Positions 27,914 through 36,767 of a stretch of DNA of 64,000 bases are shown piece after piece. Every line of letters starts with the position of its first letter. Position 1 is the stretch's first letter. Under the pieces are notes generated by a model. The model saw only the letters and a program-made list of their open reading frames with translations. It did not search any database and was not told the DNA's origin. Made by a program: the position numbers and the translations under genes. The DNA is from Desulfohalobium retbaense DSM 5692 (GTDB taxonomy: Bacteria; Desulfobacterota; Desulfovibrionia; Desulfovibrionales; Desulfohalobiaceae), in contig NC_013223.1 of NCBI RefSeq assembly GCF_000024325.1, positions 1,550,001 through 1,614,000 of the forward strand, read 5' to 3'.

Positions 27914-27964
27914 GTCCCTCCTACTAGATCATCGCCAGAAGCGAAGGCTAGTCCCAGGAGGGAC
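27914..27964 (+). promoter_or_regulatory. Folded three-tier leader upstream of dapL
   Basis: Three nested pairings: 27914-27922 with 27956-27964 (9 bp), 27923-27927 with 27948-27952 (5 bp), and 27932-27935 with 27941-27944 around a CAGAA loop. It ends 34 bp before the dapL start and has no T-run after it. It does not match the lysine riboswitch core that I know. Confidence 0.5.
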
Positions 27965-27998
27965 ACTATTGTATCCGTCAACGCTATTGAGGAGAAAC

Positions 27999-29222
27999 AT
28001 GATACAAATCAATGAAAATTACTTGAAATTGCAGGCCTCCTATCTTTTTGCCGACATTGCCAAGCGTATCCAGGCCTTTCAGGAGGCCAACCCGGACATG
28101 CCGATCATCAAACTGGGCATCGGCGATGTGACCAAGCCTCTTCCCCAGGCCTGCATCGAAGCGATGCACAAAGCTGTGGACGAAATGGGAGAGGAGTCTT
28201 CCTTCCACGGATACGGCCCGGAACAAGGCTACGCCTTCTTGCGTGAAACCATCGCCAAGCACGATTTCCAGGCCCGTGGAGCTGAGATAAGCGCAGACGA
28301 AATTTTCATCAGCGACGGGGCCAAATGCGACACGGGCAACATTCAGGAGATTCTGGCCACAGACATCTCCATCGCGATTCCCGATCCGGTCTACCCCGTC
28401 TACCGCGACACGAATGTCATGGCCGGACGCACCGGCGAGTTCAAGGATGGCCGCTTTGAAGGCATCACCTATCTCGAAAGCACGGCGGACAATAATTTTA
28501 TCCCTGAAATCCCTGAAAAAGCAGTGGATTTAATCTACCTTTGCTTCCCCAACAATCCCACAGGCGCGACCATTACCAAAGCCGAACTCCAGAAATGGGT
28601 CGATTATGCCCGGGAGCACAAGGCGCTGATCCTCTTTGATGCAGCGTACGAAGCATTTATCCAGGATCCGGAACTGCCGCGTTCCATCTATGAGATTCCT
28701 GGGGCCAAGGAAGTCGCCATCGAATTCAGGAGCTTTTCCAAAACGGCCGGTTTTACCGGTACCCGGTGCGCTTTCACCGTCGTGCCCAAAGAGTGCATGG
28801 GCTACGACAGCAGTGGTAAAGCCCATTCGCTGCACGCCCTGTGGAACAGGCGCCATTCCACCAAGTTCAACGGGGTAGCCTATCCGGTTCAGCGCGCTGC
28901 CGAAGCCGTTTACTCCAAACAGGGACAGGCCGAAACCCAGGAACGCATCGCGTATTATCTTGAAAACGCACGCCTTGTTCGCGAAGCCATGGCCGAGCAG
29001 GGCTTTGAGTGTGTGGGAGGGGAGAATTCTCCATATATCTGGATCCGCGGCAACATGGATTCCTGGGAATTTTTCGATCTCCTGCTGAATAAAGCTGGTG
29101 TGGTCTGCACCCCCGGGGCTGGATTCGGGCAATGCGGCGAGGGGTATATCCGCATTTCAGCATTCAATAGCCGGGAAAACGTGGTCGAAGCCATGAAGCG
29201 GTTTCGTGAAGCGCTGGCCTAA
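27999..29222 (+). CDS. dapL: LL-diaminopimelate aminotransferase
   Basis: 407 residues. It makes LL-diaminopimelate directly from tetrahydrodipicolinate and glutamate, bypassing the succinylase or acetylase steps. The PLP lysine is in [17 protein letters not shown], and the N-terminal motif [14 protein letters not shown], the sequence [10 protein letters not shown] and the [17 protein letters not shown] region are diagnostic for DapL rather than general aspartate aminotransferases. ATG 27999 follows GAGGAG. The product is used by lysA (12.9 kb) after epimerisation and by cell-wall synthesis. A folded element lies just upstream and a terminator just downstream, so it is a single-gene transcript. 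Confidence 0.95.
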   Translation: MIQINENYLKLQASYLFADIAKRIQAFQEANPDMPIIKLGIGDVTKPLPQACIEAMHKAVDEMGEESSFHGYGPEQGYAFLRETIAKHDFQARGAEISADEIFISDGAKCDTGNIQEILATDISIAIPDPVYPVYRDTNVMAGRTGEFKDGRFEGITYLESTADNNFIPEIPEKAVDLIYLCFPNNPTGATITKAELQKWVDYAREHKALILFDAAYEAFIQDPELPRSIYEIPGAKEVAIEFRSFSKTAGFTGTRCAFTVVPKECMGYDSSGKAHSLHALWNRRHSTKFNGVAYPVQRAAEAVYSKQGQAETQERIAYYLENARLVREAMAEQGFECVGGENSPYIWIRGNMDSWEFFDLLLNKAGVVCTPGAGFGQCGEGYIRISAFNSRENVVEAMKRFREALA

Positions 29223-29257
29223 AGCATTTTGAATAACCCGCTGAGCGAATTGCTCAC

Positions 29258-29295
29258 AAAAGCGCCCGTCCTGGTCACCCAAGGCGGGCGCTTTT
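29258..29295. terminator. Intrinsic terminator after dapL
   Basis: An 11-bp stem (29258-29268 with 29285-29295) begins with AAAAGCGCCCG and ends in CGGGCGCTTTTT. The 16-nt loop is larger than usual. It follows dapL by 35 bp. Confidence 0.8.
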
Positions 29296-30209
29296 TGCGA
29301 TGTGCAAGATCAGACGCAACCCCCCCCTGAGGAAAAAGACGTGATATGCCCTGAGACGAAAGGTCCCCAGAGAACAAGCAACAGAAAAGCCCACAACTCC
29401 CCCTAGAGGCCACGAAGAAGCGGGGAACGACATTCTGGCCACCCAGGGCCATGTAAAAGGATCTGAAGCCAAATTTGGAGCACAAAAAGTGCTGTCCCGG
29501 AGCCCCCACGAAAAAAAAGGACCCAATGGGCTCAACGGGGTTCAGATCAATCAGCCGTGTCGCCAACAAAATTGTGGAAGTGGTTGGCAAAGGCGAGTAT
29601 TTGAAGCTGCACGTTGGACAACTCAGGACCGAATCCACGATATACCCCCGGAGGCGAGACTGCACACCAAGCCCGCAAACTCCGGCATGTGTCGAACGCG
29701 AAACCAGGCCAAGCTCCCGACAGGACCAGGGCCAGACCATTTAAACGGAAAGGCCTTTTAAAAATAAAAACAATACATATCAGCCGGATATATAATTGTC
29801 TCATAATGTATATTATGTAAACTTTAAAAAATATCCTGATCGACAACTTCCCCCAGGCTCCCTTTTTGGGTGCCCAAAGCAATTGGCACAACCCAAACGG
29901 CATACCTCCATCTCCTCCCTCTAAGGTCCCTGAGATCATCGCTCCAGTTCTCGCCAATTGTGTTGGACACAGCGTCGATATTGTCCATCCGCATGTCCAC
30001 AAAACCCTCGGGGGGCCAATCTGATGCTCACGAAAACCAGCAATCCACCGTGTAAAAAACAGGCACCCCATACCCTCTGTAAGAACCGATTGCACGGCCG
30101 ACTCCATTTCCTGTTAGAAAAACGGGCCGGTATCGTTGTTTGTGCGCCAACCTGTCTGCTCAACCCTTTGAGGACCGAGGGGGCAATCGGCACCCAGAAC
30201 ACAACAGAA

Positions 30210-30262
30210 GTAAACACCAATCCTTGCTTACCTGTGTTTACCTGCAAAGCACAAGTAAACAC
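30210..30262. repeat. Three GTAAACAC units, two direct and one inverted
   Basis: GTAAACAC occurs at 30210-30217 and 30255-30262, and as its complement at 30234-30241. Variants occur at 30577-30584 (GTAAACAA) and 29818-29825 (GTAAACTT). The spacing looks like a cluster of binding sites. Confidence 0.6.
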
Positions 30263-30544
30263 AACACCTGTCAACTCAACACAGCCTTGCCCTACTTTCC
30301 ACCTCAGAATATACATTGGAAACGATTCGATAACATACCGAAATATATGTTTATTTCTAAAAAAGCTAATGCGCTGGAGCCTTGGGATCGAGCGCATAGC
30401 AGCTTCCGCTTTTGTCGCACAAGTGCCCCGGTTGCCTGCTCCAGGCCATCTCGTTTGGACACTATTCCCCCAGAACTTCGCCTCCTGAAAGAGGCTACCG
30501 ATCAAGAAGCCGGGAAACATTTCTCGGCATAACATGGGGAAACA

Positions 30545-30561
30545 TGTGTTAAGTTAACACA
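30545..30561. promoter_or_regulatory. Perfect 8+1+8 palindrome, operator-like
   Basis: TGTGTTAA at 30545-30552 pairs with TTAACACA at 30554-30561 around a single G. It lies about 340 bp upstream of the large exported repeat-protein gene. It has the shape of a dimeric repressor site, but no regulator gene is nearby. Confidence 0.5.
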
Positions 30562-30902
30562 AAACATGACAACAAAGTAAACAAAATGAACATATTGTTG
30601 TCTCTCCAACCTCCTTGTATATTGGAGTTGCCGACAGCTGGAAAAGACCAGCTGGGTGAAGCGTGTACAAATCCCACGAAACAGGTCAAAAACAGTCCCA
30701 GGGCGCAGCCTGGAGTGTTTCGCACCGTCGAAGCCCCTTACGCGTGGACCTGCCAGACACGGCTGTGCACGTCCTGCCTGGACAAGCGGCCCGAGTTTCA
30801 GGGGCAAACTCTTATCGTTTCCGCCACGAGCCAGGGCTTTGTTCCCGATCCCTGATGACATCAGGGTATCTCTTCATGTTCTGCCTTATCCCAGGAGTGG
30901 TC

Positions 30903-33068
30903 ATGACTTCTTTTCCTCTTTTCCAAGCCCGTAGCGCATTTCGGGGGGACCAACACCACTGCCACGTTTTCGGTCCTGGTTGGATGCGATGGGTTCCCCT
31001 GCTCTTTGTGTTCTGTCTCGCGCTCCCCCTGCCCGGATGGGCTCAGCAAAGCGGGGATTCTTCCTTTGCCCAATGGTTGCAGGAACACGCGGCATACGAT
31101 GTTTTGAGCCAGGAATTGGCCAAGCAGAGCCCGACCCCGGAAACCTTTTTCAAACGGGTCCGGTTAGCCCTGCAACGTGGCCAACCCGAACAAGCCCGTT
31201 CACTATTGCAGTCTTACGGGAGTTTTGACACCGCCTCGCTGGAAGGACAACGACTCTGGCTTCTGGCTCAGGCCTCCCGGATGGAGCAAAAGTGGATCCA
31301 AGCTCTATTGGAATACAGCCAGGCCGGGGACCATTGGGACACTGCGACACTGCAATCCCGCTTCACAGCCGAACACAATATGCGCGCCTTCTGGCAGGAC
31401 ACTTGGAGATTGTGGTTCTGGGACCATTTTAACGGTGCTCGTCCGCTGGCCAATTCCGGGCAAAAACAATTGCTGCTCCAGGCGGCCAGTCAGGGACAAC
31501 AGGTGTGGCCGGAAAGCGCTTTCTGGAAAGACCTCACTTCAGCTTGGCCCGATTCCGATTGGGAAGCCAGGAACACATTTTCCCTCAATGGCCGCTCCTT
31601 TCCCAGCACCACTGTGCCTGGAGCGGACCGGGACACTATCACCAAGGCTCTGGCCGCTGTTGCTCTGACTCGTCCAGACCTTGCCCGGGAAGGGGTCCAG
31701 GCCATCTCTACCCTACCGGTTCGTCAATTTTGGGAGCAGGTCATTGCCGCCTTTCACAATAACGCTCCAGAGAAAACCACTTCCCTGACCGATCAAATGC
31801 AACACCCTCAAACGGCCAGCTTCTGGCAATTGTACGGCCCCGCCCTTACTTCGCTCCCGACCGCAGACACGCGTCTGTCCAATCCCGAGGAATCGTTTTG
31901 GACGCCATTTCATACGAGTTTGACCCAAAGTCCTCCAGAGAAAGCCCTGCAACGCCTCGAACAGGAATTGGGATCCAGTCTGCTCTCAGACTCCCTCGTC
32001 CAGACGCTCCACAGCCACGCCCTGGGCTACGCCCTGGTCGCCGACGCTGAGGAAGCCGCCAAACGCCACTGGAAGACCTTGAACCACGCCAATCTGCCTG
32101 TCCCCCTCCGCGCCGCAGCGCTCCTGGCCGACCTGCCTGAATCCGAAACGGTTTTTTCGGACCAGCCCGAACGGGCCGGTCAAGGCCAGCTTCTGGCAGT
32201 TCTGGCCAACGCCGGCGGGCAAAATCCCGCCCCACTTTTTCAAGCCCCCTTCTGGATCCGCCTCAAGGCCACGGACCAGCTTGAAGCCGCGGCCACGCAG
32301 TGGCCCCTGGATCGCGGGCTTGTCTACGCCGTCAATGCCCTGCAATGGGCCCAGGCCGAGGCCTCTTCTCCAGGAAGGGCCCAACGGTTGGCTTTGCTCT
32401 TTCCCCGGACCCGGGCCGGACAAGAAGCTGCCCTGGACTTGGCCCGCAAAGCCCATACGGCCAAAAATCCGCACCGGGCCTGGCGTTATCTGTCCCGGCT
32501 CTCCCCGGATCATCTCGCCACCTCCCAACGCATTCCCTATTGGGAGGCCCGGGCTGGATTGGAAATGGAACTGGGCCGGGAAGAAGAGGCCCTGGACTCC
32601 TATGCGACCTTATTGGAAATGGCTCCCGGTCGTCTCGCTCCAGAAAAACATCTCAAACTGGCGCTGCTCGCTCAGCGGAAAAATCGCTGGAATTGGGCTC
32701 AGTCTCAGTTGACGACCCTTTGGGAGCAAAAAAACAAGCTTTCCGTCAAACTCCAAGCCGAAACCTTGTTCTGGATGGCTGAAGGCTTCCAATACCAAAA
32801 GAAAATGGACCAGGCGCTCACCGCATATCTGCGCGTGGCGTACGCGTATCCCGGCCAGAATATCTGGGCGGTCACCGCCATGTACCGCGCCGCGCTGATC
32901 TACGAGCAAAACAAGCAATTCGTCCCTGCCGGCAATCTCCTCCAGGAAGTCATCAAACGGGCCGATCGGGAGAGCCAGAAAGAAGCCGCCCAAGACCGGC
33001 TCGACGGGATACGCGCCCGTTCCGGGCAGCAGGAATCTTCGACGATTGCCCCGGAATTTCTGTTTTAA
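30903..33068 (+). CDS. Large exported TPR-like helical repeat protein
   Basis: About 721 residues. A hydrophobic stretch WVPLLFVFCLALPLPGWAQQ is a signal peptide, so the mature protein is periplasmic or surface-exposed. The rest is built of helical pairs resembling TPR or Sel1-like repeats, clearest at the C-terminus (AWRYLSRLSPDHLATSQRIPYWEARAGLEMELGREEEALDSYATLLEMAP, AETLFWMAEGFQYQKKMDQALTAYLRVAYAYP, AALIYEQNKQFVPAGNLLQEVI). No enzyme domain is visible. ATG 30903 has a clear AGGAG six bases away and gives a long basic leader before the signal; ATG 30984 would give a classical signal peptide but has no good ribosome site. The role is unknown; assembly or scaffold functions are typical of such proteins. 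Confidence 0.8.
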   Translation: MTSFPLFQARSAFRGDQHHCHVFGPGWMRWVPLLFVFCLALPLPGWAQQSGDSSFAQWLQEHAAYDVLSQELAKQSPTPETFFKRVRLALQRGQPEQARSLLQSYGSFDTASLEGQRLWLLAQASRMEQKWIQALLEYSQAGDHWDTATLQSRFTAEHNMRAFWQDTWRLWFWDHFNGARPLANSGQKQLLLQAASQGQQVWPESAFWKDLTSAWPDSDWEARNTFSLNGRSFPSTTVPGADRDTITKALAAVALTRPDLAREGVQAISTLPVRQFWEQVIAAFHNNAPEKTTSLTDQMQHPQTASFWQLYGPALTSLPTADTRLSNPEESFWTPFHTSLTQSPPEKALQRLEQELGSSLLSDSLVQTLHSHALGYALVADAEEAAKRHWKTLNHANLPVPLRAAALLADLPESETVFSDQPERAGQGQLLAVLANAGGQNPAPLFQAPFWIRLKATDQLEAAATQWPLDRGLVYAVNALQWAQAEASSPGRAQRLALLFPRTRAGQEAALDLARKAHTAKNPHRAWRYLSRLSPDHLATSQRIPYWEARAGLEMELGREEEALDSYATLLEMAPGRLAPEKHLKLALLAQRKNRWNWAQSQLTTLWEQKNKLSVKLQAETLFWMAEGFQYQKKMDQALTAYLRVAYAYPGQNIWAVTAMYRAALIYEQNKQFVPAGNLLQEVIKRADRESQKEAAQDRLDGIRARSGQQESSTIAPEFLF

Positions 33069-33096
33069 CCATATCGCTATTGGGTCCAGGGAAAAC

Positions 33097-33151
33097 AAAA
33101 AAAGCACCGGCCGTATCGAACAAAGTGTTCGATACGGCCGGTGCTTTTTTT
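33097..33151. terminator. Very strong bidirectional terminator
   Basis: A perfect 25-bp stem (33097-33121 with 33127-33151) and a 5-nt loop. A7 on the left and T7 on the right make it work for both the repeat-protein gene and the convergent mgtC-like gene. Confidence 0.95.
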
Positions 33152-33266
33152 GCCATTCGGCCTCTGGGCCCGATTCTCCGGCCATGGATGCTGAGGCCCC
33201 AAAACACGCCTCCGCCTAGCCAGCCTGCCGCCTTGGTGACCGGTTGGGCAATGTTCACCGGGCAGT

Positions 33267-33983
33267 TCAGGGGACGTCGCTTTCCTGCCACCCGATGCTC
33301 AAAACCATAGGCAACTGCCGCAATTCCCGAAAAACATGGCCCCACGGGACGCAGTCCGTGCTCAACAGCCGTAGCCGGTACTCGGTCTGTTTCAGCTGCA
33401 CGTCCTCTTTAAAATTTACAAAAAGAATCCGGATGTCCGGATACTTATTCAGTGTCGCCCGTAAAGCGGGCAGAGGATCGCTCTCTTTATTGCTGCAGGA
33501 AATAATGAGGATTGTATATTCATCGTGACAGACCGTGAACTTGAAGAAATTCAAACTGTACAGGACCGGCAGGCTCACGCCCAAAGCGATAAGGGCGGGA
33601 AAAATAAAACCAGCCCCAATGGCCAGCCCCAGGGCGGTGACCATCCACAAGCTGGCTGCCGTGGTCAGCCCCCGCACCGCGCCTTTCCCCTTGATAATGG
33701 CGCCGGCGCCCAGAAACCCCATGCCAGCGATGGCGTACGAAGCGATTCGTCCCGGATCGATCCGGACCACGGAATCGGAACTCAAATGGGCGTACATCTG
33801 GGCGATATGCACGGACAACAACATCAGCAGACACGCCGAGAGACAGACTAGAGTGTTGGTCCGAAAGCCAGCTGCCTGTCCGTGTTTTTCTCGCTCAAAC
33901 CCGATAACCGCTCCGACAAAAGCGGCCAAAAAGATTTTGACCACGATTTCCAACCAATGTGGCGGAAAAATATCTATCCCCAT
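33267..33983 (-). CDS. MgtC/SapB-family membrane protein
   Basis: 238 residues. The N-terminal membrane domain has four or five segments and the family signature: GAVIGFEREKHGQAAGFRTNTLVCLSACLLMLLSVHI, then IASYAIAGMGFLGAGAIIKGKGAVRGLTTAASLWMVTALGLAIGAG. The last 90 residues form a soluble ACT-like domain (EYTILIISCSNKESDPLPALRATL, YRLRLLSTD). MgtC in pathogens inhibits the F-type ATP synthase and affects magnesium limitation survival; in free-living bacteria the role is unsettled. ATG 33983 follows GGATGGGAG. It appears to be a single-gene transcript bounded by the terminator at 33.1 kb. Confidence 0.9.
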   Translation of the reverse strand: MGIDIFPPHWLEIVVKIFLAAFVGAVIGFEREKHGQAAGFRTNTLVCLSACLLMLLSVHIAQMYAHLSSDSVVRIDPGRIASYAIAGMGFLGAGAIIKGKGAVRGLTTAASLWMVTALGLAIGAGFIFPALIALGVSLPVLYSLNFFKFTVCHDEYTILIISCSNKESDPLPALRATLNKYPDIRILFVNFKEDVQLKQTEYRLRLLSTDCVPWGHVFRELRQLPMVLSIGWQESDVP

Positions 33984-34265
33984 ACTCCCATCCTGTCAGT
34001 TCCCGGCAATGCGTAAATACACTCTGAATCCACAATCCTCTCCTCTAAAAAAACGAGCCGGCTATTTGCCCTTGGCCTGAACACCCTTTGGGGGGGGCCG
34101 AAAAAGGTCTCCAGTGTCCAGGGTAGACTCTCTTCTGCGCATTTCCCTCTCGAGTCTTCAGCAGGACAGGGCCCGAGCCATTTCTTCAAATTCCTACAGA
34201 TTCCAGGAGAGATCCGCAACGGCATTGGCTCTGAAAACAGTCGCAGTTTGCCCGTTCGAAACCAG

Positions 34266-34294
34266 TTGAGAAACGGACTCCTGCCGGATACACT
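34266..34294 (+). promoter_or_regulatory. Candidate sigma70-type promoter of the CxxCH protein gene
   Basis: TTGAGA at 34266-34271 and TACACT at 34289-34294 are separated by 17 bp, about 45 bp upstream of the start codon at 34339. It lies in the 355-bp gap 33984-34338, in which I see nothing else. Confidence 0.45.
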
Positions 34295-34338
34295 TCAGTC
34301 GACGTCCCCTTTCATAATCGACCAACCAAGGAGGTTTC

Positions 34339-34629
34339 ATGACCTGGCGCCTGCTTTTACCTCTGTTGACAAGTTTCCTCTTAGTCTGGACGGCAATTCC
34401 AGCCTTGAGCCAATCGGAATGGATAACGGAAGTGGAGACCCAATGCGCCTCGTGTCATGACATTGAGGAGGTCTGCGAAAACCTCGATGAGTCGGAGTCC
34501 TACTGGCGAGAAACCCTTGACCGCATGGTCGGCCAATGGGGGGTGGACCTGAGTGAAGAGGAAATCGCTACCTGGGCGCGCAAGCTGACTGACGCGCCGG
34601 AAAAACTCCGTACTGGACTCTGTCCCTGA
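34339..34629 (+). CDS. Small periplasmic monoheme c-type cytochrome-like protein
   Basis: 96 residues. A signal peptide (MTWRLLLPLLTSFLLVWTAIPALSQ) precedes a short mature chain with a single haem-binding motif C36-A-S-C39-H40. The remainder is helical and acidic (SYWRETLDRMVGQWGVDLSEEEIATWARKLTD) and lacks a clear distal methionine apart from those in this helix, so the sixth ligand is uncertain. The helical part resembles the C-terminal halves of short class I cytochromes, in which W-x-x-x-L aligns near the haem. ATG 34339 follows AAGGAGG. Its partner in electron transfer is unknown; it stands alone between divergent and convergent neighbours. Confidence 0.8.
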   Translation: MTWRLLLPLLTSFLLVWTAIPALSQSEWITEVETQCASCHDIEEVCENLDESESYWRETLDRMVGQWGVDLSEEEIATWARKLTDAPEKLRTGLCP

Positions 34630-34653
34630 TTCTCTGGCGTTGCGGGGAGAAAG

Positions 34654-34686
34654 ACAAAGGATACACGCTAGCCATGTATCCTTTGT
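34654..34686. terminator. Stem-loop between the cytochrome-like and dppF genes
   Basis: A 12-bp perfect stem (34654-34665 with 34675-34686) with a 9-nt loop lies in the convergent gap 34630-34755. There is no good T-run on the plus strand and a T-rich run on the minus strand, so it would work best for the peptide transporter operon. Confidence 0.55.
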
Positions 34687-34755
34687 GCTCCCGTATATCG
34701 GGCCGGGTTGTGCCGCGGCAGCGAAAAATATCAATGAGTTGGGGGCAAACTCCGT

Positions 34756-35787
34756 TTACACCCAGCCCTGCTCCACCCCGTGGCAGGCAATCCGGGTCCC
34801 GTTTTCAAGATCAATAAGGCGCGGAATTTCCTCCTGACAGACTGGACGCATGTGAGGACACCGCCCGTGAAAAACGCAACCAGAAGGCAAGTGGATCGGC
34901 GTCGGCACTTCGCCCTTGAGTTTGATATGGGAAGACCCGACGCGTCCCAGACGCGGAATGGCGCTGAGCAGGGCTTGGGTATAGGGGTGCCGGGGATGGG
35001 AAAAAAGATCCTCAGTCCGCGCCAGCTCGCAAATCGTCCCCAGATACATGACAGCCACCCGGGTGCTGAAATGCTCCACGACCGAAAGGTCATGGGTGAT
35101 GAACAGGTATGTCAGACCGTGCTGTTCCTGGGCGTCCATCAACAAATTCAGGATCTGGGCCTGGATAGAGACATCCAGGGCTGAAATCGGTTCGTCGGCG
35201 ACGACAAATTCTGGATCAACCATCAACGCACGGGCGATGCTGATACGTTGGCGCTGACCGCCGGAAAATTCGTGGGGATACCGATACGACCAGGCTGGAT
35301 CGACCCCGACCTGCTGCATGATTGCGGCGACTTTATCCTTGACCTCATTGGGCCGCATCCCGGGATTGTGAAAGACGACCGGCTCTTCGAGGATCTGCTG
35401 CACCGTCATTCGGGGATTAAGTGAAGCGTAGGGATCCTGAAAGACCATTTGCATTTTCTGCCGGTAGGGCAACATCTGCTTTGGCGTCAAGTGATCGATC
35501 CGTTCTCCGCGGTAGAATACTTTCCCACTATTGGGTCCGTGCAGTCCCAGCACTGCCCGGCCCAAGGTCGATTTTCCACATCCGCTTTCACCGACCACAC
35601 TGAATGTTTCTCCGGGAAAAATCGAAAAGTCGACATCATTGAGCGCCTTGACCGTGGTGTACTGGCGCCGGAGCCGGCCGTTTTCCCATTGCAACTGGTC
35701 CAGAAGCCCTCCGGAAATATCGAAGTGCTTGACCAAAGATTCCACGCGCAGGACTTTATCCAAGGAAACCGTGAATTTTTCTCGCAT
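34756..35787 (-). CDS. dppF: Peptide ABC transporter ATP-binding subunit (DppF-like)
   Basis: 343 residues. Walker A is GESGCGKSTLGRAVLG, the Q-loop is MVFQDPYASLNPRM, the signature is FSGGQRQRISIARALMV, Walker B is FVVADEPISALDVSIQ and the switch His is in FITHDLSVVEHF. The C-terminal oligopeptide-family extension carries a four-cysteine iron-sulfur or zinc motif region (SGCVFHGRCPHMRPVCQEEIPRLI). ATG 35787 follows AGGA at 9 nt; a TTG six bases upstream is an alternative. It ends the five-gene operon. Transport of peptides or nickel-type ligands cannot be decided from this subunit. Confidence 0.92.
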   Translation of the reverse strand: MREKFTVSLDKVLRVESLVKHFDISGGLLDQLQWENGRLRRQYTTVKALNDVDFSIFPGETFSVVGESGCGKSTLGRAVLGLHGPNSGKVFYRGERIDHLTPKQMLPYRQKMQMVFQDPYASLNPRMTVQQILEEPVVFHNPGMRPNEVKDKVAAIMQQVGVDPAWSYRYPHEFSGGQRQRISIARALMVDPEFVVADEPISALDVSIQAQILNLLMDAQEQHGLTYLFITHDLSVVEHFSTRVAVMYLGTICELARTEDLFSHPRHPYTQALLSAIPRLGRVGSSHIKLKGEVPTPIHLPSGCVFHGRCPHMRPVCQEEIPRLIDLENGTRIACHGVEQGWV

Positions 35788-35796
35788 AGTCAATTC

Positions 35797-36765
35797 CTAT
35801 CCGTACAAATGGCATGCCACTTGGCGGCTACCGGTTTCATCTGTTTGCAGTTCCGGCGTGTGCTGGATGCATATATCCATAGCGTGTGTGCAGCGGGGGT
35901 GAAAGGAACATCCCGGCGGAATAGAGGTCAAATTCGGCATGGAGCCTGGTATCTGGTTCAACCGTTTCCCACCGTGCAGCCCCTGGGGCAAGGCGCTGAT
36001 CAGTCCCTGGGTATAGGGGTGCTTAGGAGCCGCGACCACATCATGTGTCGGACCGGACTCCACGATCTTCCCGGCATACATAACCGCAATTTTCTGCGTC
36101 GTCTGCGAAACGACCCCGAGATCGTGGGTGATCAGGATCAACCCCATCTTCTGCGTCGTACACAACTCCATCAACAGGTCCATGATTTCGGCCTGAATGG
36201 TCACATCCAGAGCTGTCGTCGGTTCGTCGGCAATGATCAAAGCCGGGTCTGTCAGCAGAGAAATGGCAATGACAATGCGCTGCCGCATCCCTCCTGAAAA
36301 CTCATGGGGGTATTGCTGCAACCGTTTTTCCGGAGACGGGATATAGACCTGACTCAACTTTTCCAGGGCAATCCGTTCCGCTTCCTGCCTGGAAATCTTT
36401 GGCCGGTGTGCTTTGAGGGTCTCCACCATCTGGGTTCCGATCGTCAGCACCGGATTGAGGGTCATCATCGGGTCCTGAAAAATCATGCTGATGCGATTGC
36501 CGCGAATATGGCGCATCTGCTCCGTAGACAATGCACTGATATCCCGGCCTTCGAAGAGCACTGCCCCTGAGGCGATGTACCCAGGTTTGCTGATCAGGTT
36601 AATAATCGAAAACCCCGCCACAGATTTCCCGGCGCCGCTTTCACCAACGAGCCCCAACCGCTCTCCGGAATCGACATCGAAACTGATGCCGTTCAGGGCC
36701 GTCAGATCGCCAAAGCGCAACGCGAAGTTGACGACAAGATCGTTGACTTCGAGTAATTTGGTCAT
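35797..36765 (-). CDS. dppD: Peptide ABC transporter ATP-binding subunit (DppD-like)
   Basis: 322 residues. Walker A is GESGAGKSVAGFSI, followed by MIFQDPMMTLNPVL, the signature FSGGMRQRIVIAISLLT, Walker B LIIADEPTTALDVTIQ and ITHDLGVVSQ. The family tail has the Cys cluster GCSFHPRCTHAMDICIQHTPELQ. It pairs with DppF to drive import. It starts 3 bp after the end of the permease gene, and 9 bp separate it from dppF. Confidence 0.92.
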   Translation of the reverse strand: MTKLLEVNDLVVNFALRFGDLTALNGISFDVDSGERLGLVGESGAGKSVAGFSIINLISKPGYIASGAVLFEGRDISALSTEQMRHIRGNRISMIFQDPMMTLNPVLTIGTQMVETLKAHRPKISRQEAERIALEKLSQVYIPSPEKRLQQYPHEFSGGMRQRIVIAISLLTDPALIIADEPTTALDVTIQAEIMDLLMELCTTQKMGLILITHDLGVVSQTTQKIAVMYAGKIVESGPTHDVVAAPKHPYTQGLISALPQGLHGGKRLNQIPGSMPNLTSIPPGCSFHPRCTHAMDICIQHTPELQTDETGSRQVACHLYG

Positions 36766-36767
36766 GG

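Larger units (their letters stand above)
29297..30902. other. 1.6-kb stretch without a supported gene
   Basis: No reading frame here has family features or a normal codon pattern. The open frames of up to about 200 codons are strings of unrelated residues. The base composition varies: 29750-29830 is strikingly AT-rich, and 30200-30600 is AC-rich. It contains an inverted repeat CATAAT-4 nt-ATTATG at 29802-29817, three GTAAACAC units at 30210-30262 and a 17-bp palindrome at 30545-30561. An open frame at 30586-30855 encodes 89 residues with three cysteines but no recognisable family. The stretch may be an old insertion or a regulatory region for the downstream repeat-protein gene. Confidence 0.6.

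Noticed and set aside
29547-30535. Long open frames on both strands in the 29.3-30.9 kb gap
   Set aside because: They overlap each other, have no ribosome sites and give low-complexity mixtures of residues; none looks like a protein.
30586-30855. 89-codon frame with a C-x4-C-x2-C cluster ahead of the repeat-protein gene
   Set aside because: The cysteines suggest a metal site, but there is no ribosome site and the codon pattern is poor. Left as a non-coding region.
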